Shown here piece by piece: positions 39,224 through 47,971 of a stretch of DNA of 49,768 nt (position 1 is its first letter; each line of letters opens with the position of its first letter). The translations under genes were made by a program, and so were the position numbers. The stretch lies in NCBI GenBank assembly GCA_003023195.1, contig PXRX01000024.1, positions 1 through 49,768 of the forward strand, written 5' to 3'. Below the pieces are notes generated by a model, which saw nothing but the letters and a program-made list of their open reading frames with translations, ran no database searches and was not told where the DNA came from. This DNA is from Halobacteriales archaeon QS_8_69_26 (lineage in GTDB: Archaea > Halobacteriota > Halobacteria > Halobacteriales > SW-7-71-33).

Positions 39224-39616
39224 GTGGAACGATCCGATCCCGACACCGGGATCGCCGACCCACTCGACGAGGCCCACCTCCACGAGTTCGACAGCGAGGC
39301 CGTGGTCCCGGAGGTGCTCGCCGTCTTCGGGAAGAAACACGCCCTGGCCATCGTCTACGAGTTCGTGTTCGCGGAGGAACCGCTCCGCTTTTCGGACCTG
39401 GAGGCGGCGCTCGACATCTCCTCGACGACGCTGTCGAACCGGCTCTCGGAACTGGTCGACGGGCGGTACGTGACGCGGGAGTCCTACGACGAGATCCCGC
39501 CCCGGGTGGAGTACGAGGCGACCGAGAAGACCCGCGCACTGGCGCCGATCTTCCTCGACGTCTACGAGTGGGCCAAGGAGTACGAGGCGGACCCGGACGC
39601 CTTCGGCGAGGGGTGA
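39224..39616 (+). CDS. HxlR-like winged-helix regulator
   Basis: A 130-residue DNA-binding protein with the HxlR/MarR-type winged helix: VLAVFGKKHALAIVYEFVFA (helix 1-2), RFSDLEAALDISSTTLSNRLS (recognition helix) and a wing, GRYVTRESYDEIPPRVEYEA, then a dimerisation helix (ALAPIFLDVYEWAKEYEA). The GTG at 39224 is chosen because it lies 27 bp after a TATA box. The open frame extends 67 codons further, to GTG 39023, through a phosphotransferase stub with its own promoter, so a longer fusion may also be made. No Cys is present, so thiol sensing is unlikely. It precedes the quinone oxidoreductase gene by 79 bp, its most likely target besides itself. Confidence 0.82.
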   Translation: MERSDPDTGIADPLDEAHLHEFDSEAVVPEVLAVFGKKHALAIVYEFVFAEEPLRFSDLEAALDISSTTLSNRLSELVDGRYVTRESYDEIPPRVEYEATEKTRALAPIFLDVYEWAKEYEADPDAFGEG

Positions 39617-39695
39617 CGGCCTCCCGACATCCGCGCCGACCGTGGCCGTCGCCGGGACCACCGGTGTTTTGACCGGGCCGGCCGAACGGATTGCC

Positions 39696-40667
39696 ATGAA
39701 GGCCATCGAGGTCACCGAGTACGGCAGGAGCGAGGCGCTGGAACCCGACGAGCGGCCGGTCCCGGAGCCGGGTCCGGACGAGGTCCGTATCGACGTCGAG
39801 ACGGCGGGGATCAACTTCGCCGACGTGATGCAGCGCCGTGGCGCGTACCCCGGCGGTCCGGAACCGCCGTACGTCCCCGGACTGGAGGCAGCGGGCCGGA
39901 TCGACGCGGTCGGCGAGAACGTCGGCCTCCGGGAGGGCGACGAGGTGGTCGCGATGACCACAGCCGGCGCCTACGCCGAGTACGCACTCGCCCGCCCGGA
40001 CCAGTGTTTCCCCATTCCCGAGGGGATGGACTTCGCCGAGGCGGCGGGCTTTCCGATCCAGTTCATGACCGCCCACTGCTGTCTGTTCGGGTGGGGCGAC
40101 CTGGAGGCCGACGAGCGAGTGCTCGTCCACGCCGCCGCCGGCGGGGTCGGCACCGCCGCGGTGCAACTCGCGAGTCGGGCCGGCGCCGAGGTGTTCGGTA
40201 CCGCGAGCACGGGGCGGAAACTCGACCTCGCGGCCGACCTGGGGGTCGACCACCCGATCAACTACACCGAGACCGACTTCGCCGCGGAGGTCGACGAGAT
40301 AACCGACGGCGAGGGCGTCCACCTCGTCCTCGACGGCGTCGGCGGCGACGTGTTCGACGACTCCATGGACGCGCTCGCGCACTTCGGTCGGATCGTCACC
40401 TACGGGGTCGCCAGCGGCGTCCCCGCCCAGGCCAACACCCAGGAACTGCTGTTCTCGAACACGTCGGTCATCGGCTTCCACCTCGGACAGGCGATGCGCC
40501 ACGACGCCAGCAGGGTGCTCGAAGCGATCCCCGACCTGACCGAGGGCCTCCAGTCGGGCGAACTGGAGGTGATCGTCGGCGAGCGGTTTCCCCTGGCGAA
40601 GGCCGCCGAGGCCCACCAGTACGTCGAGGACCGCAACAGCGTCGGGAAGGTCGTCCTGGAGCCATAG
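39696..40667 (+). CDS. Quinone oxidoreductase-like MDR protein
   Basis: A 323-residue zinc-free medium-chain dehydrogenase that would reduce quinones or enals with NADPH. The N-terminal GroES-like domain has AGINFADVMQRRGAYPG and YVPGLEAAGRIDAVG. The nucleotide fold carries VLVHAAAGGVGTAAVQLA (about residues 143-160; the AAxGGVG motif of quinone reductases). No structural or catalytic zinc ligands are seen. FGRIVTYGVASG and NSVGKVVLEP are the usual later motifs. The start MKAIEVTEYG is family-typical, though the frame is open 18 codons upstream. A TATA-like ggtgttttgaccg lies about 30 bp before. The regulator gene just upstream may control it. Confidence 0.9.
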   Translation: MKAIEVTEYGRSEALEPDERPVPEPGPDEVRIDVETAGINFADVMQRRGAYPGGPEPPYVPGLEAAGRIDAVGENVGLREGDEVVAMTTAGAYAEYALARPDQCFPIPEGMDFAEAAGFPIQFMTAHCCLFGWGDLEADERVLVHAAAGGVGTAAVQLASRAGAEVFGTASTGRKLDLAADLGVDHPINYTETDFAAEVDEITDGEGVHLVLDGVGGDVFDDSMDALAHFGRIVTYGVASGVPAQANTQELLFSNTSVIGFHLGQAMRHDASRVLEAIPDLTEGLQSGELEVIVGERFPLAKAAEAHQYVEDRNSVGKVVLEP

Positions 40668-40760
40668 CTAGCCATCGGCCCCCGAAGGGGGTGGCCGGGA
40701 GGCTGAAACAGCTCTTGTAACTATCCCTACGGCTTTGTGGTAACGACCGGAGATCCGGGT

Positions 40761-42091
40761 ATGAACCGACGCGACCTGGTTCGTTCGCCGCCGGGGTACC
40801 GCTCCTCGCCGGCTGTCTCGGGGACGGGCCGGCCCGGGGATCCGACCCGGACGACTCAACGGACGGAGGGGATCCGGACGGGGACACGTCGTCGGACGGA
40901 GGGGACCCCGACAGCTCCGGGGAAGCGCCGTCGGGCGAGGACGGACGACTGTCGGTCCGCCGGGTGGAGACGTTCACCCACGCCCTCCGGCTCAACGACC
41001 TCGGCGACGCACCACGGGGGTCGGCCCCCGCCATCGACTCGTTCGACCCGCGCGATCGGAAGGTCCTCCGGGCAGCCGTCGAGGAGGGCTATTCGACCGA
41101 CGACCCGCCGGACTGGCTCCGGAAACTCGTCTCCGGGACGGGGTTCTTCGCCGCCGACGGCCGCCACTACGAACTGGACCACACGCTCCCGACGACGCGG
41201 ATCACCGCCGAGGAGGTGTCCGAGGAAGCGGTCGACGGGGACGTCGCGTCCAACGCGGCCTACCGGGAGGCGGTCGACTACGAGGGCCGGGTCATGACGG
41301 GCCTGCTCCGGATCGCAGAACGCGATGGCATCGAGTTCGTCTACGTCTGGCCGTCGCTCCGGGAGTTCCTCGATGCCCACGAGGCGGTCCGGTACCGCGG
41401 GCGGGTTCTCGAGGTCTCCGTCAGCCGCGAGGACCCCGGCGCGCCGTACACGGTCGAGGCGACGCCGGCGTCGCTCTCGGACCTCGCCGACGGTCCGGTC
41501 TGGGACGCCTCGGACGCCGACCCCGAACTCCGGCGGGTCGTCAGGCGGGCGGGCGAGACCACAGGGCTCTACCCCCTCGACGATCCGCCCGAGGGGCTGC
41601 TGGAACGGCTCGACGCCCACGACCACGTCTACCTCGACGGGACCTTCTACACGACGTACGTCGAGAAGCGAGGTCCCCTGCCCGTCCGGGTGGAGGCGTC
41701 GTTCACCGACCCCGACGGCGACCCGGCACGGATCGAGATCGCTCTCCACAACGAGAGCGACGGGACCGTCGGGGTCTCCAGCGGTGCGCCGCCGCCGTTC
41801 GGCGTGCTCCGGTTCGGTCCGGAGGGGTCGGACGGACCCTGGTACCTCCTCTGGACGGACGCCTACGAGGAGAGCACCCACGTCCACACGGAGGGTCGCG
41901 AGGTCACGAGTGTCAACTCGATCGCCGTCGGGACCGAGGTCGATCCCGACGACAGCGTCTCCCGGACCTTCGAAGTCGAGGGGTCGGACCCCTCCAACGG
42001 TACCTACGTCGTCGAGAGCGACGTGGGGGTCTCCCTCCCCGGGGACGACGGCGGCACCTTCCCCTACCGGATCGTGTTCGAGGCGTCCTGA
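40761..42091 (+). pseudogene. Lipoprotein gene with a frameshift inside the signal peptide
   Basis: The main frame (open from before 40781 to 42091) encodes FAAGVPLLAGCLGDG, a lipobox with Cys at 40814-40816, an acidic Ser/Gly/Asp linker, then a 375-residue domain (VETFTHALRLNDLGD to PYRIVFEAS). It has no start in frame at the right place. The start MNRRDLVR (ATG 40761) is in the frame one base off: 40779-40781 codes Val in one frame and 40781 begins the next. One missing base between about 40778 and 40784 restores MNRRDLV..FAAGVPLLAGC, a Tat-type lipoprotein signal. Either a real mutation or a sequencing error. The domain is unknown to me. Internal restart at 40964 would give an unexported protein. 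Confidence 0.7.
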
Positions 42092-42166
42092 CCCCGGGAA
42101 TCCCCAAACCAGCCCTCCCCTCACAGTCGAGCGGTCGAATCCCCTGCCTACCCACGTCACTCCCTG

Positions 42167-42850
42167 CTACACGGGCAGATCGCTCGTGTCGATCCCGTCC
42201 CGTCGGCCGTCCAGCGCCTCGAACCGCTCGCCACGGCGGCGTTCCAGCCAGTAGAGCAGGCGCTCGGCCCACCGGAGCTTTCTGCGCTTCTCGGGCGAGA
42301 GGTCCGGGTCCTCGAAGTCCCACCCCACGAGCCGGATCCGGTCCGCCCCGAGGTGGTCGGCCAGGAACGCGGCCCGGTCGCCGTCGGTGAAGCCGCCGAC
42401 GTTCCGGACCGGGCCGGTCGGGGCGGCCTGGGTGGTCGGGAGTACCCAGTCGCCGTCGCACTCGGGGACGACCGAGCGGACGGCCGGCCGGTTGTCACCG
42501 TGGGCGTGGACGACGACGGGGGTCCCCTCCCGGGAGAGGGCCACGGTCGTCTCCGGGCCCTTGTCCAGGTCCGTCGCCTGGCAGTCCACGTCGACGCCCA
42601 CCGCCCGGAAGCGGTCGGCCGCCGTCGAGGCCGCGAAGACGGCGTCGGCCTCGGCCGCCCGGTCGGCCTCGGCCTCCAGTGACGGCCCGGCACCCGCCAC
42701 CGCGACCGTTCCCGCGGCGGGGATCCGCGAGAGGTCGAAGGCGTCTGTCATGCCGGCGAGTTCGTCGCGGGCCGCCTCGTCGCCGGCCCGGTCGTAGCCG
42801 AAGTCGGCGAGGATGGCCTCGTAGACGGGTTCCCACTCCTCGAAGTTCAC
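42167..42850 (-). CDS. mptE: Archaeal 6-hydroxymethyl-7,8-dihydropterin pyrophosphokinase (MptE type)
   Basis: It transfers pyrophosphate from ATP to 6-hydroxymethyl-dihydropterin, supplying dihydropteroate synthase, encoded 1 kb away on the same strand. The 227-residue protein is the DUF115/MptE family, unrelated to bacterial FolK: VAVAGAGPSLE (about residues 49-59, the glycine motif), FAASTAADRFRAVGVDVDC, QATDLDKGPE (about 91-100, metal/ATP region), VVVHAHGDN, and RIRLVGWDFEDPDLSPEKRRKL-type ending with an Asp-rich loop. The start is GTG at 42850 (NFEEWEPVYEAIL), the family N-terminus; the longer open frame upstream is antisense to the PHP gene. A TATA-like gacttttcgg (minus) lies about 35 bp before. 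Confidence 0.85.
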   Translation of the reverse strand: MNFEEWEPVYEAILADFGYDRAGDEAARDELAGMTDAFDLSRIPAAGTVAVAGAGPSLEAEADRAAEADAVFAASTAADRFRAVGVDVDCQATDLDKGPETTVALSREGTPVVVHAHGDNRPAVRSVVPECDGDWVLPTTQAAPTGPVRNVGGFTDGDRAAFLADHLGADRIRLVGWDFEDPDLSPEKRRKLRWAERLLYWLERRRGERFEALDGRRDGIDTSDLPV

Positions 42851-43009
42851 GGTACGATCCCGGGGAGGTGCGCGCCGCCGAAAAGTCCCCCGGACCCGGC
42901 GGATCGATCGGAGGGTCCCCGCGACCCGCCACTCGCCCGGAGCGTCCACCGCCCACGCCTCGCCTCTCGCTTGCCCGGGTTTTATCGGGTGGGGACCACC
43001 GAAGGCGGT

Positions 43010-43786
43010 ATGGACGCGGACTACCACGCCCACTCGGGGTACTCGGACGGGGCCGCGCTCCCGCGGATGGTCGCCGGGGCCGCCGAGGCGGGCCTGGAAG
43101 CCGTGGGGTTCGCCGACCACTGTAGCCTCACCGAGGAGTGGTACGACGAGAAGGTCGTCTGGAACCGGAACTTCGACCTGACCCACGAGCGTCGCCGGGA
43201 CGCCCTCGGGATCCTCGGGGAGCGCCACGACCTGACCATCTACGACGCCGTCGAGGTGGACTACGAGCCACGGCTCGAAGCCGAGATCGGACGGTTCCTC
43301 GACGGTGCGGGGTTCGACTACGCGCTCGGGAGCGTCCACTACGTCGACGGCCGGGAGGTCTTCCCCCGCGACTCCTTCGCCGACGAGAGCGAGGCGGACC
43401 GGCGGTCGTTCGTGGACACGTACTACGACGCGGTCGTCTCGCTGGTCGAGTCGGAACTGTTCGACGTCGTCGCCCACCTGGACCTCGTCGAGAACCACCC
43501 CGACCTCCACGGCCTCACCACCGACGACCACCGGCGGCGGGTCACCGACGCCCTCGCCGACTCCCGGACGGTCCCGGAACTCAACGCCGGCCGGGTGGGG
43601 GAGAGCGGCGACTACGACAGGTTACACCCGGACCTGGAATTCCTCGACCACCTGGTCGACCGGGGCGTGGCCGTCACGGTCGGGACCGACAGCCACGGCC
43701 CGGAGCACTTCGGGGACCGCGCGGCGGCGCTCGACCGGGTCCTCGACGACCGGGGGATCGACCCGGTCGCGCCGCCCGGGGTGTAG
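43010..43786 (+). CDS. PHP-domain phosphatase/hydrolase
   Basis: A 258-residue metal-dependent hydrolase of the PHP family, often annotated as histidinol phosphatase. Metal-binding motifs: DYHAHSGYSDG (HxH, residues 4-14), FADHCSLTEE (DH, about 34-43), AVEVDYEP (Glu, about 79-86), the mid-domain His in GSVHYVDG, HLDLVENHP, and the C-terminal GTDSHGPEHFG (DxH). The full set is present, so it should be active. A TATA box (gggttttatcggg, 42977-42989) is 25-30 bp before the ATG at 43010, giving a leaderless start. No his gene is adjacent. Nucleotide or phosphoester substrates cannot be told from sequence. Confidence 0.87.
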   Translation: MDADYHAHSGYSDGAALPRMVAGAAEAGLEAVGFADHCSLTEEWYDEKVVWNRNFDLTHERRRDALGILGERHDLTIYDAVEVDYEPRLEAEIGRFLDGAGFDYALGSVHYVDGREVFPRDSFADESEADRRSFVDTYYDAVVSLVESELFDVVAHLDLVENHPDLHGLTTDDHRRRVTDALADSRTVPELNAGRVGESGDYDRLHPDLEFLDHLVDRGVAVTVGTDSHGPEHFGDRAAALDRVLDDRGIDPVAPPGV

Positions 43787-43855
43787 CCCGCCACCCCGAG
43801 CGATCCGGGCGACGGGGCGTATCCGGCCGGAAGCGGCGGTCCGGGTCGCCGAGGA

Positions 43856-45013
43856 TCAGGGATCGCGGTCGACCGCCGACGCGATGGCCGCTCCTGCCTC
43901 CCGGAGCGACTCCCCGTGGTCGCCGTCGGCGTCCCGGAGGATCCGGGCGGTCCGTGCGAGTGCGTCGACGGTCCCGAACACCAGTGCGGTGCCGTCCCCG
44001 TCGGCGACGGTCGCACCGCCGTCGGCCGCGGCGCTCGCGAGTTCTTCCCGGGCCGCCGGTTCCAGGCCGCTCACCTCGAAGGTGCGGGCGACGGCCCCCC
44101 GCGGGTCGGCGTCGGCCCCGACGCGGTCGAGGTGGCGCCCGGCCTCGCCCGGCGTCGTCACGTCCAGTTCCTCGACCGCGGGTGGCCCGGCGTGGCGGGT
44201 CCGCGGGCGGGCGAACTCCGCACTGATCGTCGTGGCGTCGACCGTCTCGCGGACGTCGTGGGTGCGGACCACGTGGGCGCCGCGTTCGACGGCCATCGCG
44301 GTGGCCGCCAGCGACACCGGGAGGGCCTCCTCCGTCGAACGGCCGGCCAGGTCCCGCAGGAAGTTCTTGCGGTTGATCGAGACGAGGATCGGCTGGCCGT
44401 ATCCCCGGAACTCCCGGAGTCGGTGGAACGTCTCGCGGTCATCGGCGAGGGTCTTGTCCTCGCTCCACCCGCCGAAGGCGGGGTCGACGATGGTCTTGTC
44501 GGTGAGGCCGTTCCGGGCGAGGGCGTCGTAGATGTCGTCGACGTCCTCGATCGCACCGGGGCGTTCGAGGTCCGGGGGACTGGCCATCTTCGCGACGGCG
44601 ACGTCGAACTCCCGGCAGACTGCCGGCATCCGGGGGTCGGCGAACCCGCAGATGTCGTTGACCATGTCGAACCCCCGCGAGAGGGCGGCTTCGGCGACCT
44701 CGGCGTACCGGGTTTCGATGGAGAAGACGGCGTCCCCGGAGACGCTCTCCATCGTCTCGACGGCGGTGTCAAGCCGTTCGAGTTCCTCCTCGGCGCTCAG
44801 CACCTCGAACCGCTTGTTGGCCGACTCCAGGCCGACGTCGACGACGTCGGCCCCCTCGCCGATCAGTTCCTCGTCGACGTACTCGGCGGCCTCGCCCGGG
44901 TCGTCGTAGACGCTCGGGTCGTAGGGCGACTCCTCGCTGACGTTCAGGACCCCCATGATCCGCGGCGGGTGGCCGTCGCCGATGGCGAGTCCCGCGGCGT
45001 CGACGGTCTGCAT
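43856..45013 (-). CDS. folP: Dihydropteroate synthase, haloarchaeal type
   Basis: It joins p-aminobenzoate to 6-hydroxymethyl-dihydropterin pyrophosphate, giving dihydropteroate for folate. The TIM barrel starts IMGVLNVSEESPYDPSVY (about residues 19-36; the haloarchaeal version of the pterin loop), then EGADVVDVGLESANKRFE, FDMVNDICGFADPRMP (about 115-130), DPAFGGWSEDKT and VSINRKNFLRDLAGRS, with HVVRTHDVRETVDA as the usual last motif. At 385 residues it has about 110 C-terminal residues beyond the bacterial enzyme, a separate alpha/beta domain also seen in other haloarchaea. With MptE this gives two successive pterin steps in the window. Confidence 0.92.
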   Translation of the reverse strand: MQTVDAAGLAIGDGHPPRIMGVLNVSEESPYDPSVYDDPGEAAEYVDEELIGEGADVVDVGLESANKRFEVLSAEEELERLDTAVETMESVSGDAVFSIETRYAEVAEAALSRGFDMVNDICGFADPRMPAVCREFDVAVAKMASPPDLERPGAIEDVDDIYDALARNGLTDKTIVDPAFGGWSEDKTLADDRETFHRLREFRGYGQPILVSINRKNFLRDLAGRSTEEALPVSLAATAMAVERGAHVVRTHDVRETVDATTISAEFARPRTRHAGPPAVEELDVTTPGEAGRHLDRVGADADPRGAVARTFEVSGLEPAAREELASAAADGGATVADGDGTALVFGTVDALARTARILRDADGDHGESLREAGAAIASAVDRDP

Positions 45014-45131
45014 GGTCGTAGGCGGGGCGGCGGGCGAATAAGCGATGCGCTCGCGACGGCGGGTTCCGGATCCGTCGGTAGTAGCTATCCGTGCGGGGGC
45101 GCTCCGGGCCGGGCCGCCAACAGGGGGAGGA

Positions 45132-46118
45132 TCAGGCGTCTTCCCAGTCGAAGCCGACGTCCTCGCCGGGTGCGGCCTCCTCGGTCGTGGCGGCCTTCGA
45201 GGGACCGCTCGGCTGGCGGAACTCCAGTTCCTGGACGCCGCCGTGTTCCAGGCGAGTGATCCCCACCAGCCGGTCGGGCGTCTCGACGAACACCGTCTCG
45301 CCGCCCGGGGAGTCCTTGTTGTCGCGGATGACGTTCTGGCAGACGACGTCGCCCTTCCGCTCCGGGATCCGGTGGCGGGTGTGGCCGACGATCTGTGGTG
45401 GTGCGTCGCCCGGTATGTGTTCGAAGTCGAGCCAGCAGATGCCCGCCCCTTCGCCCCGGCCGGAGGGGCCGGCGACGCCGAACAGGTCGGGGTACTCCTT
45501 GACGAGTTCGGTCTGGACCCGGACGTCGCGGTCGGAGCCCGCGGATCCGAGCATCGTCTCCGTGGCCTCGACCAGTCGCTCGTTCAACTCGGCAGGATCG
45601 TAGGGGTCGGGGAGGCCGGCGTGGGCGTACGTGAAGGCGTAGCCCTCGTAGGCGGCGACGACGTGTCCGTCCAGAATCTGGTTGTAGAAGGTGACCCGCT
45701 CCTCGACCGTCCGTCGTCCGGAGAACCAGTCGGGCCAGTTTACCACCTGTGGGAGCATCAGCCCCATCTCGTGGTTGCCGACGACGACCCGGACCCGTTC
45801 CGGCGGGGCCTCCTCGCGAAGTCGCCGGACCATCGCCAGGGTTTCGGCGCTCATCGGTCCGCGGTCGATGAGGTCGCCGTTGAACACGAGAACGTAGTCG
45901 TTCCCGGCCCAGTGGAGGCGGTCCTCGTCGTCGGCCTCCACGACGGGCTCGAAGTCGTCGTGGTCCCCGACGGCGAGGAGGGCCGACCGGGCCTCGCCGA
46001 GGTAGCCGTGGATGTCGCTGACGCTGACGACCGACGGTGTCCCCGAGAGTGCTTTCACGCTGTCGCGCTCGGGGGGTTCGACCACCTCCGACGCGTCCCT
46101 CCCGTTCGGGTCCGACAT
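45132..46118 (-). CDS. Calcineurin-like metallophosphoesterase
   Basis: A 328-residue phosphoesterase of the Ser/Thr protein phosphatase-like group. The metal motifs are complete: VVSVSDIHGYLGE (DxH), VFNGDLIDRGPMS (GDxxDRG), VVVGNHEMGLM (GNHE), FTYAHAGLPDPYD and IVGHTRHRIPE (GH). A TATA box (tatataaga on minus, about 46200-46208) would start RNA near 46175, so the ATG at 46118 (MSDPNGRDASE) with a leader of about 60 nt is preferred; the first ATG of the frame (46196) lies only 10 bp from the TATA box. Substrates may be diadenosine polyphosphates or phosphoproteins; not determinable. Confidence 0.88.
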   Translation of the reverse strand: MSDPNGRDASEVVEPPERDSVKALSGTPSVVSVSDIHGYLGEARSALLAVGDHDDFEPVVEADDEDRLHWAGNDYVLVFNGDLIDRGPMSAETLAMVRRLREEAPPERVRVVVGNHEMGLMLPQVVNWPDWFSGRRTVEERVTFYNQILDGHVVAAYEGYAFTYAHAGLPDPYDPAELNERLVEATETMLGSAGSDRDVRVQTELVKEYPDLFGVAGPSGRGEGAGICWLDFEHIPGDAPPQIVGHTRHRIPERKGDVVCQNVIRDNKDSPGGETVFVETPDRLVGITRLEHGGVQELEFRQPSGPSKAATTEEAAPGEDVGFDWEDA

Positions 46119-46449
46119 CCTATTGATTGCCCCCACGTTGTCGAGGTACTTGAGCCTTGACTGTCGGACCCACGTTAGTGTTTGGAATAGTGTCATATCT
46201 TATATATCCTCCGTGGTAGCTGATCGCACCCGGTCCGGGTCGCGACGGTGGAGCGCCGGGGGCCGGTCGTCCGGCGACGGGCGGGGCCCGTCACCGTCGA
46301 CGCCGCCCCGACCTGGCCCCGGACCGAGAGGTAACTGTCGCCGACACGCGCCGCGTATGGTTCGACTCCCGGATCGTACGGTGGGTTCACTCGACGGTCT
46401 CGCGGTCGCTCTCGAACGGGGGCCGGTCCCGGGACGGTTCTCCGGGTGC
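46119..46449. other. Intergenic region, divergent promoters
   Basis: Contains the metallophosphoesterase promoter (TATA near 46200-46208) and about 240 bp of GC-rich sequence with no convincing gene. The short frames are Arg/Pro-rich run-ons. No clear TATA box for the CBS gene is seen. Confidence 0.5.
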
Positions 46450-46509
46450 TCACCGGGCCGCATGGACGGTCGATTCAGATCACCGGGCCGCATGGACGGT
46501 CGATTCAGT
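46450..46509 (+). repeat. 30-bp tandem duplication just before the CBS gene
   Basis: tcaccgggccgcatggacgg followed by tcgattcaga (46450-46479) is repeated at 46480-46509, with only the last base changed. The array ends one base before the ATG of the CBS gene. Each copy contains its own ATGGA, out of frame with the gene, so initiation context may be affected. Near-identity implies a recent event. Confidence 0.95.
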
Positions 46510-46510
46510 C

Positions 46511-47029
46511 ATGGCCGAACTCACGGCGCGGGACCTGATGGAGACCGACGTCGCGACCGCCTCGCCGGACGACGAGGTCGCAGAGGTGCTGACGCGACTC
46601 GCCCGGGCGGACTTCGACGCCCTGCCGGTGGTCACCGACGAGAACAGGGTAGTTGGGATCGTCACCCGGACCGACCCGGTGGACATCTTCCAGCCATCCG
46701 ACCGGGTGTTCTGGCTCCCGGTCGGCCTCCCGCCCTTTACCGAGGTCGTCGACTACGCCTTCGACCTCTCCTGGGACGACCTGGACGTCGAGATAGACCT
46801 GGCCCGCCGCGCGGGCGACCCGATCAGCACCGTCATGACCGAGAACGTGATAACGGTCACCCCGGGGGACGACCTCGACCACGTCCTGGCGCTCCTGGCA
46901 GACGAGGAGATAGACATCAACCACCTGCCCGTCACGGACGGCGGGAAACTGGTGGGGATCGTCGCCCGCCAGGACGCCCTGGCGGCCCTCCGGGACGAAC
47001 GGGAGGCGGTCCGGAAGGGCGAGCGATAG
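46511..47029 (+). CDS. Two-CBS-domain protein
   Basis: A 172-residue cytosolic protein made of one CBS pair. The first CBS unit (LTARDLMETDVATASPDDEV, FDALPVVTDENRVVGIVTRTD) covers residues 4-57 and the second (ISTVMTENVITVTPGDDLD, INHLPVTDGGKLVGIVARQD) residues 105-160. Between them is an insert of about 45 residues (FWLPVGLPPFTEVVDYAFDL). CBS pairs bind adenine nucleotides or SAM and regulate partner proteins. No partner is obvious here. The start codon follows directly after a 30-bp tandem duplication. Confidence 0.88.
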   Translation: MAELTARDLMETDVATASPDDEVAEVLTRLARADFDALPVVTDENRVVGIVTRTDPVDIFQPSDRVFWLPVGLPPFTEVVDYAFDLSWDDLDVEIDLARRAGDPISTVMTENVITVTPGDDLDHVLALLADEEIDINHLPVTDGGKLVGIVARQDALAALRDEREAVRKGER

Positions 47030-47065
47030 CGTACTGCTCGCGGGCCCCTCCGACGGGATCCCCGT

Positions 47066-47085
47066 TTACAGTAAGGTTACTGTAA
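47066..47085. promoter_or_regulatory. 20-bp palindrome TTACAGTAA-gg-TTACTGTAA
   Basis: Two perfect 9-base arms (47066-47074 and 47077-47085) around GG. The sequence matches the palindrome at 12464-12483 at 17 of 20 positions, differing only in the centre. It lies 37 bp after the CBS gene and 88 bp before the ATG of the gene at 47173, so it most likely serves the latter. Confidence 0.7.
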
Positions 47086-47172
47086 GATTCGCGCGCGAGG
47101 CACGACGCCACCCGGGAGGAGCGCGGTGGGATCCGCCCCGTATTTCACCAGTGACGCCGAAGGGCCGTTGCG

Positions 47173-47877
47173 ATGCCGGTGTTCGACCGCGGGGACGCCG
47201 ACGAGTACCGGATCGTCGATCGGTTCGACGGCGGCGTCGGGTGGATCGCACACCCCGACGAGACCGGGCGGCGGGCCAGCCACGCGGTCCGTGGCGACGA
47301 CGGCGTGTGGGTGTTCGACCCCCTGGACGCGCCGGGGGTGGACGAACTGGTCGTGGACCTGGGCGAGGTGACCGGAGTGGCGGTGCTGTCGAACTACCAC
47401 GCCCGGGACGCCGGGGTGTTCGCCTGCCGACACGGGGTCCCGGTCTACCTCCCGGGGTGGATGGACCGCGTCGCGGACCGGGTCGACGCGCCGGTCGAAC
47501 GCTACCGGGAGGAACTCGGCGACTCGGGGTTCGCGGTCCGCGGGCCGGGCCGGTTTCCGGGCATCCAGGAGGCGGTCGCCTACCGCGAGGACGACGGGAC
47601 GCTCTACGTCCCCGAGTCGCTGGGGACCGCGGCCGCGTACACGGTCGGCGACGAGCGCCTGGGTCCCCCGCTCTTCCGGCGGGCGCTTCCCCCGAGGGGG
47701 TTGCTGGCGGGGGTCGACCTGGAGCGGATCCTCGTCGGCCACGGCGAGGGGGTCTTCGAGGACGCGGCCGCGGCGCTCGAGGACGCCCTCTCGGGTGCGC
47801 GTCGACGGTTCCCCCGGGCGTTGCTCGCCCACGGGGCGACCCAGGTCCGGGCGCTGGTCGCGGCCGCCCGCGACTGA
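47173..47877 (+). CDS. Conserved haloarchaeal protein, possible MBL-like fold
   Basis: A 234-residue soluble acidic protein. It begins with strands (YRIVDRFDGGVGWIAHPDE, SHAVRGDDGVWVFDPLDAPG) and continues VVDLGEVTGVAVLSNYHARD, AGVFACRHGVPVYLPGWMD and GTLYVPESLGTAAAYTVGDE. The rhythm (strand, DPLDAPG turn, SNYHARD loop, AxxHGVPVY) resembles metallo-beta-lactamase-fold proteins, but the HxHxDH metal cluster is missing, so it is not expected to be a standard hydrolase. Similar proteins occur in haloarchaea without assigned function. The 20-bp palindrome at 47066 lies in its upstream region; TATA-like gtatttcacc is at about 47139, near the leaderless distance. Confidence 0.7.
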   Translation: MPVFDRGDADEYRIVDRFDGGVGWIAHPDETGRRASHAVRGDDGVWVFDPLDAPGVDELVVDLGEVTGVAVLSNYHARDAGVFACRHGVPVYLPGWMDRVADRVDAPVERYREELGDSGFAVRGPGRFPGIQEAVAYREDDGTLYVPESLGTAAAYTVGDERLGPPLFRRALPPRGLLAGVDLERILVGHGEGVFEDAAAALEDALSGARRRFPRALLAHGATQVRALVAAARD

Positions 47878-47971
47878 GTTTGTCCCCGTCGAGGCGGCGG
47901 CGCCGGACCGGTCCGGATCCAGCGGCGGCGATCCGCCCACTTTTTGAATCGCTCGGGGCGAAGGACGGGGT

